A stretch of 64,000 nucleotides of DNA, from the NCBI GenBank assembly GCA_934045905.1, contig OW203768.1:30409060-30473059 (forward strand). The letters run 5' to 3'. Made by a program: the position numbers and the translations under genes. This DNA is from Leuctra nigra (taxonomy: Eukaryota; Arthropoda; Insecta; Plecoptera; Leuctridae). Below, piece by piece: positions 53,191-64,000 of this stretch; the first letter of the stretch is position 1; each line of letters opens with the position of its first letter. Below the pieces are notes generated by a model. That model saw only the letters and a program-made list of their open reading frames with translations. It searched no databases and had not been told where the DNA came from.

Positions 53191-56100
53191 TAGATAGAAT
53201 AGCTTGAACAATATAACAATTATTGGCCGGTCTTTATTGTCAAAATAGGTTACCAATAGGAACAATAGGTTGGTATTGTCAAACAACTGAACATTTGTTA
53301 TCAAGCCATCTTGAAGTTTGAATTTTGAATCAGGTCTATGGTTTGCGCTGATCTCCAGAATAATACGAAATCAATCAATTTAGTCCCTTATTGTTTGTTA
53401 ATTGCACAGACTCTATCAGACTATGTCAAGGGCATTGAGTTAGATTGGTTGCTAATGAAAGGAATACGACGCAAAACTGACACAATATCCTGAAACACGG
53501 GGCATGGGAAATAATATGTACACAAAATATGGCAATAATTTATTGGATAAATATAAATTTTAAGTCGTAATAAGTATATTGTATATAATCAGGTATTCCC
53601 GAATGACCTAGCTTTTAGCCTTTAAGTAGACTTCTGACAACTTAATATTTTAAATTGTGTACTTTTACAAGAAAAGGAAAATATTCATGAAACACACAAT
53701 TGGGGCGATTCATACCTTGAAAGTTCCCTGCTACTCATTGTTAACTCCCAGTCATGCTCATATTTTTTTTATAAAGTCTTAAGCATCGTTTAGAAAACTT
53801 GTAAGAAATGTTAAGCAAGACTCAAAATTGTCAAATATACATAAAAATACACAATGGTAAAAAAAAATCCAAAAAGTTTTTGTTGAAATTTGTATGGAAG
53901 CTGCATAATGAATAAAAAGCGTTTACACCATGATCGCTGAAAGTTTTGAAAAGAGAGATCTTTTCAAACTGTTCAATAATTTATGAAACTCTGGAAGTGG
54001 AACTTTTAAAAGCTGAAAAAGCAACAGAATGGCGAGAAACACCTCTAGTTTATCGGGCGAGCGAAGTACTGACTCTTTCACGCAGACAAATGCTTGTCTG
54101 TTTTCTTGCTCGTTTGTGTGTGTTGGTTTGTACACGATCATTACCACATTACTCAACTCTCATTGTTCTAAAAAATACGTTATTTTTAAATGTAAGTAGA
54201 TACAGCTATAATAGAGACTTTAAAAAATGGAAGCAGCCTACCAGTTCGAATATTTTCTATCTTCAATTAGTTATTCATCCTACTTAAATAATTTCAAAGA
54301 GAATAAAATTACAAGAAATGATAACTCATAGTATCTCCTTATGTCCTTCAATCAATACATAAAAATGGAATGATTCATATTTACTTTTAAAAAGCGGATT
54401 GGAAGAATTCCATGAAAATATCGATAAAACCAACCAATCTGAATTTAAACACCCAAATGCGTTATATAGTTTTTTTTGGCAGTTATCATAAATAATATAT
54501 TTATAAAAACGCGGCAACCAAACAAGAATGTTTTTGCTACTGTCAAAAATAATATGCAAAAAAACAGCTTGCCCCGACACTCAAAATTCCACGCGACATT
54601 TTGTATACTCTGATACAAATACTCAATACTCTGATATTTCAAAGTGAAGTGACGCAGAAATAAATTGAAATCAAAATAAATACACACCATTTTTTATAAG
54701 AGAAGTTGAACTGGAGGATGAATGCTGCACGAGGGAGATGTTTACCCATCACGTTTCTAATTTGTGAAATTGGGCCTCTTGGCAACATATTGGATTGGCT
54801 ATAGCACGTAGAGAACATACCGCGTTCCCATGTGGTTAGATAATAGTAAATCCATTGATATTCGAAACATATTTATAGCGCTCATGGCCTAGTTCGAGAT
54901 GGATAGAGGAGATAAGCCGATATTAATTCATACCGTTCATTTTGTAATTAATTTAGAATCGAATACCAATATTTGATATGCTCCGTATGACAAATATGTT
55001 GACATTAACATGCACATTTATTGTTCTCGCTATATTTTAATAAAAAAATAGAAAGTAAATTGGAAGTGGATGCAATTTAGTTGATATAAAACGAGTTTTG
55101 TGAATTATTTTGAGGTAATTTTTGTGTAAATCTGAGTAGGCATTCTTTAAACTAAAACAATGTCTTAGGTATGTACTTTTGCGATTAGGTCCTGGTTCTC
55201 TTATACTTTAATGGTTAAACACTTACAATTGATTTGTCTCCATTTAAGAAAGTCAATTTATATTAAGGAAACGTAGCATGGAACTGACATTATTGCAATA
55301 CAAGCAAATCAAATTATACATATCTGGTATAATCGGAGTTCAGATATCTGTAGGATAGAAATAATGAATTATACCCTAATTATTGAACCAAGTGATCTAA
55401 TTAATTACAGATTTCTAAGTTAATCACAGTTTATTCTCCCAATTGAAACATGTTATAGTTATTCGCCAGATAAAGTAACGAGTGACATGAGCCAATTACC
55501 CTTGATTTCTATAATCCACAGATATCGAGCACATCACAGTGATTATCTGTTAAAAAACACTATAAATCGCAAGCTCACTGCAACCGACGTATAAACACGT
55601 AATCATGAATCACATATCCGCTCTACTTTCCTACCATTGTTCGTCTAATTGCTTCCTCTATGCTGATTCGGACATAAAACACAACTTATATTAGACATCA
55701 ACACGACGCATCGAATAAGTACGGGCCCTTTGTTCTAATAACTGAGATAACGATATATGAAATGATAAATTACCATTTTGCAGTGCTTGAATATATCTAG
55801 GATTAATGCGAGTGATGACGTTATCATTGTTGTGTCGTCAACATTAAAACAACGAAACTGACACCACATAATTCTATTAAAATATGAGTAAAAAGGCTGA
55901 GTTTGCGTCAGTGATTTTAGCTGATGGCGGTGAATGATCAGCCATGTTGTTAGATAATAATGACGTCAGCACGACCACTCGAACATAATTAATTAGTGTT
56001 GATTTAATATTGGATCTAATCGAACTTGTGATTGGTGTTAATCATAATTGCATTGTTATATCAGTGTAAAATATACTTGTAAGACTATTGCAGATAGTAT

Positions 56101-58461
56101 GGACTATTATAAAACATAGGATAAAGATGTTACTTATGCTTTCTTAGTATAACAATACGTCTAGTAAAGTTTTTAAAACAATCCCACTTCTGCCACCATT
56201 TGTATTTTTTTTAGCCTTGCCATACCCAACCATGTAGGTACTTGAAATAATCTAATAAGTCGAATGTTTTAAATTATTCAAACATGTAATTGAGCATGAG
56301 GCAACGGAAGCTCATTGTTAATGGATTCTCAAAATTGTCTGCGTCTTATGACTTTTAAAAATAAAACCCACCGCTGCCACCATTTGTAGACTAGTAATAA
56401 AACGTAAACACAAAATAACCTATAGTACTGAGTTTATCTAGTATGAATAAATAACGATTCTAAGCCATTAAATATTATAGTTCAAACATGAAATGTATCT
56501 GTCGTTGGAAGTGCTACATTTCCCGCCATGCTCTGTGACCTTATTACTGCACTAAGTTTTGCATGCCACTGGCAAAGCTTGAGATAACTTGAATTTCAAC
56601 CAAGAGTACCATTGTCATGTCTGGAGTTTTGATAAATTCCAATATCCAGACTTATTTACATCGTGTCACCAACATCTTTCCACTCACTCAAAATAATAAA
56701 CAAATTAGTAATTCCTTTAATTTACATTCTGTTGAACCAATTAATCTTATTCCGACTCGGAGCTATACCGAAGAAGCTGAGAACTCTCTCCCCCTCTCGG
56801 CGTCGTGCATGCGCCGTCCCGACGCCCTGCCCCGGCGCGACGCCGTGCCCGTGGACGTCGTCAGTCGTACCCTCTGCTCGGCGTGTGTTCGACGTCAGCG
56901 TCGGCGACGTCTCGACGTCCATGGCGTGTGTACGCGCTACTTGAACCGCGAACTCCTAAAGTGGATACGAACGAGTGGTATAATCTGAACTAAACGCACG
57001 ATAATAAATCCACGGGTATGATCTAAATATTAATAATAATAACATATTAAAAAACAACATTTTAATGCATTAATTTATAAACATTTGTCTTTATATGGTA
57101 TGGATTAGCAGTGTAAATGATACTTCAAAATTACACTCTCATTTTTTACCTTATTCTCTTTTTCTTCATTTCACACATTTTTCTATTATTGCTCAGTAAC
57201 TTTCAATAATTTTTTTTTAAACTTATGTTCCATAATAATATCAATTTCCAATCAATTAAATAAATGATATCAATTTAACCATAGACTTAACAAAGTCTAA
57301 AATTATGCAATTAACAATGATTTTTATTCTATTAAAGCGGATGGTTTATTATTTATTTATTTGAATCAAATGTAAGAAATATCTATCTACCTTTAATGAA
57401 ACCAATTACTATAAAGAATACTCACCCAAAGCGTTTATCCACCGGCTCGTTACCTTCAATGCATTATCACTTTCGAGGATACTTTTATCTCTCATTACAA
57501 AAATAAATATTTGAAGATACCATTCATATCTCACCTGCAATCTAAGAAAAGATTATCCGAATATTATAATTAGTTTGAATAATATAACATTCCGCCTTAG
57601 TGTAAACCAACAGAATAGTTAAAATGATAATTATTATTTCGTAAATCATGACAAATGCGTTTACGTTCTGACGCCAATAAACTTGATGCTCTCATTGTAA
57701 GCGCTCACATACGAAACATTCAGGAAATGTTTCTGTTTCAAAGATGTGGATTTCGTAGAAAGTAGGAAAATAAAACATAACACTCGTGCTAATTGTCATC
57801 AATTTCTAGTATATTGCAACCTGACTACATTGAATATCAGGACTATTGTAAGCCGATTCGTTTTCAGGCAATTCTATTCATATCAGTGGATTTATATAGA
57901 GTACACGTTATTACCTGTGAATAAATTAGTTTGCAAACCACAAGATTATGAATATTATTATCTTATATTTTTTTATGTAGGGAACTTAAATTTGGGGTTT
58001 CTGGACGATATGCATAAAAAATGTTTGTGTTCATCTAATTTTTAGAACAGAAAGTTTTACGATAATAATTTAAAAGTTTGATTGAATTTTGATCAAAGTA
58101 CCTACCTAATTCAAGGTTCAAAGTTCGTAATTAACTTATATGTTTACTTTGAGCATCAACAGTAAACATAGTTTGAATAATTTGCTAATGCCGTGGGATA
58201 TGAAATCTATTAGCATATATTCTCCCAATATCAATATGCATGTTATGTTAACAAAAGGTAGTTTCATTTTGACTAGCAGTGAGGAACGCTACTTTTACAC
58301 TAAATACGCTCTGTAACGCGTTGATAAGTGAGCACCGGTATATGACAGACTCGAACCGACGTCGAGATATATTTTGCCAACAGAAAGCAGTACCAGATTC
58401 CATCAATCAATAATCTCTGATTTCATTGATATTAAGTAACAGTCATGTAACGTAAAAATAA
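53191..58461. other. Long AT-rich stretch without a recognised gene
   Basis: About 5.3 kb. A degenerate Helentron-like 5' end (CGGGCGAGCGAAGTACTGAC) lies at 54055. A diverged minus-strand 3' hairpin (TAACGCGTTGATAAGTGAGC) lies at about 58316-58335. One GC-rich island is listed separately. Scattered open frames (53946-54287, 54326-54690, 57746-58045) show no family resemblance. Confidence 0.4.
56780..56990. other. GC-rich, CpG-dense island
   Basis: About 200 bases that are far more GC-rich than the flanks, with many CpGs and repeated GACGTC/GACGTCC/GACGCC motifs. Open frames on both strands are expected from the base composition. It may be a regulatory CpG-rich island, a captured fragment of a GC-rich gene or transposon UTR, or a contaminant-like insertion. 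No protein recognised. Confidence 0.4.
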
Positions 58462-58862
58462 CCCCATAAAAAACACTTCGTGTAAAAATACCAGCCAAGT
58501 CCCTTCAACTAAAAAAAATATATGAAATCTAAAAATTCTGCACTGAAAAGTATTGATATCAAAAAATTTGCCAAGTCAAAACTTTATTTGAAAATCAAAA
58601 AATACTTGGCGCATCGTGTATATAAATAGCTTAGAAGTATAGGCCAGATATAAAATATACATCAAATATACATATACATATAGTATACCTATAATTCTCA
58701 AAAAAATCGATGCGCCAAGTATTTTTTGATTTTCAAATAAAGTTTTGACTTGGCAAATTTTTTGATATCAATACTTTTCAGTGCAGAATTTTTAGATTTC
58801 ATATATTTTTTTTAGTTGAAGAGACTTGGCTGGTATTTTTACACGAAGTGTTTTTTATGGGG
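58462..58862. repeat. Foldback with ~155-bp near-perfect arms
   Basis: 58462-58616 (starting CCCCATAAAAAACACTTCGT and ending ACTTGGCGCATCG) is complementary to about 58708-58862 with a single clear mismatch, around a ~90-base AT-rich loop. Arm identity this high implies recent origin or repair-based homogenisation. Confidence 0.95.
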
Positions 58863-59019
58863 ATATCACTCCTTTTTTTAGTTTATTCTTACAACTTGTG
58901 ACACATATGAAATGAACAATTACTAAATTCTTTTAAAAAAATCGCCATTTACGATTTGGTTACTACTAATGAAAATCTGTTATATATTCATATATAGTCT
59001 TTCGTGAAGAATAGCAAAG

Positions 59020-59900
59020 GTTTCATTACAATCGGTCAACCCAGTTCCGAGATATGGCATACACATCGGTTTTCAAAATGGCTGCTAAACTTACTGCACT
59101 GCCACATAGAATTTATATCTACAATTAATGTGTATCATTTTAGGCTTTCTGAATATGTATTCATTGTATAGAATGGGGAATACAATAATTTTTAAATTTG
59201 AATTACTTCATTTCCGGGCTCATAAATAAGAACATTCTAGTTTGACTGTTCCTATTACATTAAGATGGCCTTCCGAATCATTTGGCGCTAGTTTCGTACT
59301 GATCGGTCTACCAGTTTTCGAGATACGACGTTACTTCCGGTTTCAAAATGGCGGCTGAAATCTCTGACCCCTTGAATTTTAATTTACACATGATAACATC
59401 TTATTATAAGCTGTCTCAAATAGTGTTTATTGTATCAAAATGTAAATTTGTGAGATTTTTCAAATGTGTGACGTCATTTCCGGTTTTGCTATAAGAAACT
59501 GCAAATATTATTGTTGATAATACATAAAGTTGACCGTCTAAATTGTTTGGCGCTGGTTTCGTTCAAATCTATTTAGCCGTTATTAAGATATGATGTCACT
59601 ACCGGTTTCAAAATGGCGGATTCCGGTTGGTTTTATAACAACTCAAATGAGATATCAAAAGTACATACGTTACATAAATATCAAAATAATCGGATCAATC
59701 TTTGTTGCCGAAATGCCAATCGATGTATTTCAAATTTCATGACGTCATTTCCGGTTTCGTTAACATAATTTTTAGTCTTTTGCTACTGATAATGCATATA
59801 GATGACCGTCTGAATCGTTTGGCGCAAATTTCGTTCCAATCAGTTTAGCCGTTGTTGAGATATGACGTCACTTCCGGTTTCAAAATGGCGGCACAAAAAA
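59020..59900 (+). promoter_or_regulatory. Repeated CRE-ETS-YY1-like motif clusters
   Basis: At about 59865-59893 TGACGTCACTTCCGGTTTC runs directly into AAAATGGCGGC: a CRE/ATF palindrome, an ETS core (CCGGAAGT on the other strand) and a YY1-type site within about 30 bases. Diverged versions occur at ~59325 and ~59590, with a weaker one near 59050, about 266 bases apart. Additional TGACGTCATTTCCGG sites lie at ~59469 and ~59739. Motif matches are by consensus recall; any activity is inferred. Confidence 0.45.
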
Positions 59901-60014
59901 TTCATGGGGTGAAGGTTAAATCAGACGCCAAAAGTGCACACGTGGTAAAAATGTGAGATCAATCGGTTCAGCCGTTTAGGCTGTGGCCTTGTTACCGGAT
60001 TTGAATTCCAGGAG

Positions 60015-60074
<60 letters not shown>
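60015..60074 (+). repeat. CTA trinucleotide microsatellite
   Basis: About 20 uninterrupted ACT/CTA units, followed at ~60080 by a short ATT run. Confidence 0.97.
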
Positions 60075-60360
60075 GAGATTATTATTATTATGAAAACCGC
60101 CCTAAAACACTGTTTTCACTGCCCTTGAGCTCGCAAAGGGCGTAACCTATTGGGCCCAAATTTGGTATATGTAGTAGGGTGGGCCATAGCTCGAAATTAA
60201 GATATTTCGCAACAATGTGAGATTTCCCAATTTTAAGATCCAGTAGGCCGAAAATGCCACTTTGATGCTTACAGTAAAAGTGGGTTGCTCCAGCCTTTTT
60301 AAATGAGAGTGTGCGCGCGCCGTACGACTTGGCTGGCGTGGAGCGACCGCTCCACTAGAT

Positions 60361-62395
60361 CCATCAACTGCAAGTGATTGACAGATATTTCGAAATAACG
60401 ACACATTGCGTTGACGTTATTTACCGTTTTAGTTGGGGGAATCGTCAATTAATGTGATAAAATTTTGTTCTTGATGAACATGTAAAATTTGCGCTTGATC
60501 GGAACATTTTGATTTTTCAATTAATAATTAATCAGACTATTTTCAAGAACTATTCCGCTTATTAGACAGGCAACCAGCTCGTACGGAGAAAATGTTTGCG
60601 CTATTTTTATATCAGAAACAGGATAGAAAACGGAGAGCCAAGCCTAAAGATTTCAAAGGACCGCTCACTTCGCTAGTGTATTTTCTTTTAAATTAAAAAC
60701 TAACAATGTACGCTGAAAATTCTGTAATTAATTTACTGTGGCCGACTCATAAAAAACGTTAAGTTGATTATAGAACTTGCAAACTTTCCACAAAATAAAT
60801 CTTCATGATTTTCTTGTTTGAAATTTATAAACTGCTGCGATACTCTCGCATAAAAGTTCTGAATTAAGTTCACACCACACGAGCTTTAAGCTCACGTCGT
60901 AGCTAGAAGAAACCCGTATGGTACAGTTGTACGTGAATGTAGTTTCATCTTGCTTCACTTCGGAGTCAAATTAGATGACCTACATTTTATCTCACTGTGA
61001 ATATTGTGAAGATTGTAACGTGCCCTGAAAGCATTAGGAGTTCGCTTACTTTTCACTTTTCTCTTTGATTCATTTTACACAATAATCATAATTATCGTGC
61101 AACGTTTATGTCATAAATGATCTCAGATGATACTGAAGGGAAAATGCGAGAGAATATTCAAAATGAAAGTAAATTATACGTTTCTTGACAAAGGATATGG
61201 CTAGAGAGATTCTGGAGTATACTTGAATACGTCTTAAAACTCACTGTGACTTAAGAGTTAGTTGACTTGATTTTTTTTTAGAATATACTAGAGCTGCTGT
61301 GAAAAAGATGTTAAGAAAGAAAAATACTGAGGATTCCGCAGCAAAAGCTTTAGGTTTCAAAATACTTAAGCATCAACTGATTCTAAACGAAATCATGATC
61401 CCTATAATAATATGTTCAACAATCTAGTAGGAATAATACATATATGTAGAGGGTTCATTTTAATTGGTGCTTTTATTACGCTGGGTCCACCTTTTTGTAA
61501 GGAGGACATTCCTTTTCAGCGTCGTTTTATTTGTCTATGACAGATCTTATTTTAAGAACTGATTTACAGCAGCTTTCAGATATTAGAACAGTTTTGATAA
61601 TCTTGTTTTTAACAAAAACTACATTTTCAACATTTTCTTCTTCAAAAGCCTCCGCCTTGCGCATTGCGTCAGCGCAAATTGCTTGTGTTTTCGGTGAACG
61701 GAAAGTGGAGACATTTCAAGGAAGTATAAAATGACGATTGCTGGAGCGACCATCCGCATGTTGAGTTGTTATTGCTGTCATAGTGCGTAGAGTGCGTGCA
61801 ATACCGTCACAAAGTCACTGGAGACTTCGAAGACTCCTTCCAGCGAGATGTCCTTCGAGCAGTTTGTGAAAGTTACTTTAATGTAGAGCAATCGATCGAT
61901 ATATACAAAAATATTTTTTCTTGAAATCACAAGTTCAAAAAACGTTTCCCTACATTTCAACTATATTTAAGAACAAAATAAAAATGTCCTGCAATTTTTG
62001 AAACTCCAGTCCAACAATGAGTTTTCAATTTTATGTCATCAGAGGACGAACGCAGCTTTAATATGGGAGGTATAGGAAAATCATTTCGAATTTGGTTTAT
62101 AACTTTTAAAATTGCACACGTTGGTATTAGTTTCAATTTTTTCCTGATAGTATGTTCATATGTCTACCATAAAAAAGATTTTCGTTCAAATCAATCGACA
62201 CAAAAAATAGATCTTCGTTATAGCCTAAAAATTACATTTCTTTTTTCCGCTATAAGACAACATGGTGGAGACAAATCAATTTATCTGAGAAACATGACAA
62301 GCGAAGTGCTTAATTTTTCAGGGATTGTGTTTTTCATGATTATCAATAAGTCACAAAAATTTTAAGTAAATCGGAAACATTGAGGTTATGGTGGT
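60361..62395. other. No recognisable gene
   Basis: AT-rich spacer. Open frames at 61531-61734 and 62033-62365 lack recognisable domains; the latter contains a hydrophobic stretch but no family match. Confidence 0.4.
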
Positions 62396-63059
62396 TCTAC
62401 CTTAAAATTTAGCAGTGTTACAGTTACATTTACTTGCTCAAATTTCTAACAGTGTTACAGCTACATTTACAGGGGATTCAAAAGTAACACCGATACAGTT
62501 ACTTTTCGAACGAAAAGTATCAGTGTTAAGTTACAGTTATACTTTCATATTGACAGCAGTTACTTTCACAGTTACTTTAAATTTACTTGTATTTTTCCTT
62601 TTATTTGTTTACATTTTAAGGGATTAAATTACGTTGTGATTGATAACTGAAGATAGTGAACAGGGCTGACAGGACAAGAAAAAGTCTGGGCATTTTAGAA
62701 GTTTGTTGTGTTTTTATGCCTTCTAGAGCTAATTTTTACCTTTTTTTACTGAATTGGACATTTTACATTATTCAAAGATGAATTAAATGTATCATGTTAC
62801 ATTTCACTAAAGTTACTCAAAATTGTAACGGGATAAAAGTTACAGTTACTATTTTCAATAAAGAATGTAACTGAATACTTGCGATTACAATTACTTCCTT
62901 TTAAAGTTACATGTTACAGTAACTGTTACTTAAAAAAGTAAAATGTTACAAGTAAATGTTACTTTGTAACCCTGATAATGAACACGTTTTAATTTAAAAT
63001 CAAGTTTTTTTGAATTTTGTCCTTACGCTAACGGAACTTTGAAATATCAGATATTATAG
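62396..63059. repeat. TTACAGTTAC-rich degenerate repeat beside assembly gap
   Basis: Variants of GTTACAGTTACTTT occur a dozen or more times between 62410 and 62970, spaced irregularly, and the motif reappears right after the gap (ACAGTTACAGG at 63260). This suggests a short-period repeat that the assembly failed to cross. Confidence 0.6.
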
Positions 63060-63259
63060 NNNNNNNNNNNNNNNNNNNNNNNNNNNNNNNNNNNNNNNNN
63101 NNNNNNNNNNNNNNNNNNNNNNNNNNNNNNNNNNNNNNNNNNNNNNNNNNNNNNNNNNNNNNNNNNNNNNNNNNNNNNNNNNNNNNNNNNNNNNNNNNNN
63201 NNNNNNNNNNNNNNNNNNNNNNNNNNNNNNNNNNNNNNNNNNNNNNNNNNNNNNNNNNN
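63060..63259. other. Assembly gap (200 N)
   Basis: Exactly 200 N characters, so the size is probably arbitrary or estimated. The flanks share TTACAGTTAC-like repeats. Confidence 1.
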
Positions 63260-63436
63260 ACAGTTACAGGTGGCAAGGAATACATAATATAAACTTAACA
63301 CTAATTAACAAATGGAATATGACAGTAAATATAGTACAATACCTAAATATACAAGGATATATAAAATTTAATTAAAGGTAAGGAAATATAGAATTTGAAT
63401 AAATAATTATGTAGGTTAGGTAAGGTATACTTAAAA

Positions 63437-64000
63437 CTAATGTTCATCAATAGATCTTAAAACATTCCTAAACCTTTTCATCGTACAACCCTTCTCAAGC
63501 CCTACCTCAACCACAACACTGTCTAACCCATTCCAATCCCTAATCGTTCTTTGCATGATTCCATTCATTCCTACTTCCGTTTTTGCGTTCCATTCTTTCA
63601 ACTGTCTGCCATGCCTCTTCCTTCCATTTCTTTCCTTTCCAACCAATTTACATCCGAGCTCTTGCCATCCACCAATACTTTTAACCATTCGAAGGAGATT
63701 ACACAAGCGTGAGGATCTCCGCCTGTCCTGCAATGTTTCCCAATTTAAATCTTTCATTAATTCCGAAGGACTTATCCACAACTTTTCCAAAACACCTTTC
63801 TCGTTCCTTACTATTTTCCATTTCTTCATTTCATTTGATACTCTTCTGATACCAATTCTCTGAACCCTTTCCAATAAATCTATTTCATTCTTTTTATGGG
63901 GATCCCAAACGGTACTTCCATACTCTATTATGGGCCTAACCAATGTCTATAGGCTTGATTTTTTACTCCCTTATCAGCATCATTGAGATTTCTCATAACA
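63437..64000 (-). pseudogene. LINE reverse transcriptase C-terminal fragment (CR1/L2/Jockey-like)
   Basis: On the minus strand the blocks LVRPIIEYGSTVWDPH, EIDLLERVQRIGIRRVSN and LNWETLQDRRRSSRL are the conserved post-catalytic region of CR1/L2/Jockey-type reverse transcriptases; the frame ends at 63437. A stop just before the LVRP block, together with upstream continuation in a neighbouring frame (DADKGVKNQAYRH, about 63945-63985), points to a 1-base deletion near 63944. The element continues beyond the window. Inactive as seen. Confidence 0.85.

Larger units (their letters stand above)
58462..60360 (+). mobile_element. Repeat family B, copy 2
   Basis: Begins with a 400-bp foldback (58462-58862) and ends with the hairpin GTGGAGCG/CGCTCCAC and CTAG at 60358. 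Between them lie about four ~266-bp quasi-repeats with the motif string described under 59020-59900, then a CTA microsatellite. The same layout occurs inverted at 21.8-25.7 kb. No coding capacity seen. The hairpin next to CTAG hints at a rolling-circle relative, but the 5' end does not fit that well. Confidence 0.7.

Noticed and set aside
56617..56993. Overlapping open frames across the GC island
   Set aside because: Several frames on both strands are open at once, which is what GC-rich sequence gives by chance; no domain recognised.

Overview
This is an AT-rich stretch of a eukaryotic nuclear genome, almost certainly an insect. The only host gene I can recognise is an insect odorant receptor (7tm_6 family) with eight short exons and GT-AG introns. 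The surrounding transposon content (non-autonomous Helentron-like elements, R2/R4-type and Jockey/CR1-type LINE fragments, hAT and mariner relics, tRNA-derived repeats) fits a hemipteran, perhaps a planthopper. That species guess is weak recall, not something the sequence proves.

Layout. 1-30.9 kb is transposon graveyard: LINE and tRNA-derived SINE debris near 2-3 kb; Helentron/HINE-like copies at 4982-5766, 22873-25491 and 27265-28336; small foldback elements; a 5.5 kb element with ~1.35 kb terminal inverted repeats at 8125-13644, flanked by GTAGTAG direct repeats and looking like a collapsed dimer; a TCATCG microsatellite at 18.2 kb; a 304-bp tandem duplication at 19.3 kb; a mariner relic at 21.1 kb; and a textbook non-autonomous hAT with an 8-bp target duplication at 27773-28272.

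30953-50700 (+) is the odorant receptor. All splice phases agree from exon 1 (N terminus) to exon 8 (C-terminal TM7 tail). The striking feature is exon 3. Immediately after TM4, in the cytoplasmic loop before TM5, it has expanded into about 104 tandem copies of a 135/138/141-bp unit (32797-47088, 14.3 kb). Every unit is a multiple of three and all are in the receptor's reading frame. The last unit runs into a GTGAGC donor whose phase matches exon 4. The array has higher-order repeats with 3570-bp and 2751-bp spacings. Only four nonsense codons interrupt it, and three of those are amplified copies of one TAG. An 11-bp tandem duplication also frameshifts exon 2, so this allele as assembled is a pseudogene or a badly disturbed gene. 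Intron 3 is almost wholly filled by a 5'-truncated R2/R4-type retrotransposon, and intron 4 carries a Helentron-like copy.

50.8-64 kb returns to transposon debris: a Jockey/CR1-type LINE tail directly behind the receptor, another HINE copy at 52.7 kb, a long gene-poor AT-rich stretch with one GC-rich island (56.78-56.99 kb), and a 1.9 kb repeat at 58462-60360. That repeat starts with a 155-bp near-perfect foldback and carries repeated CRE-ETS-YY1-like motif clusters; a second copy lies inverted at 21.8-25.7 kb. A 200-N assembly gap sits at 63060-63259 beside TTACAGTTAC-rich sequence, and a LINE fragment lies on the minus strand at the right edge.
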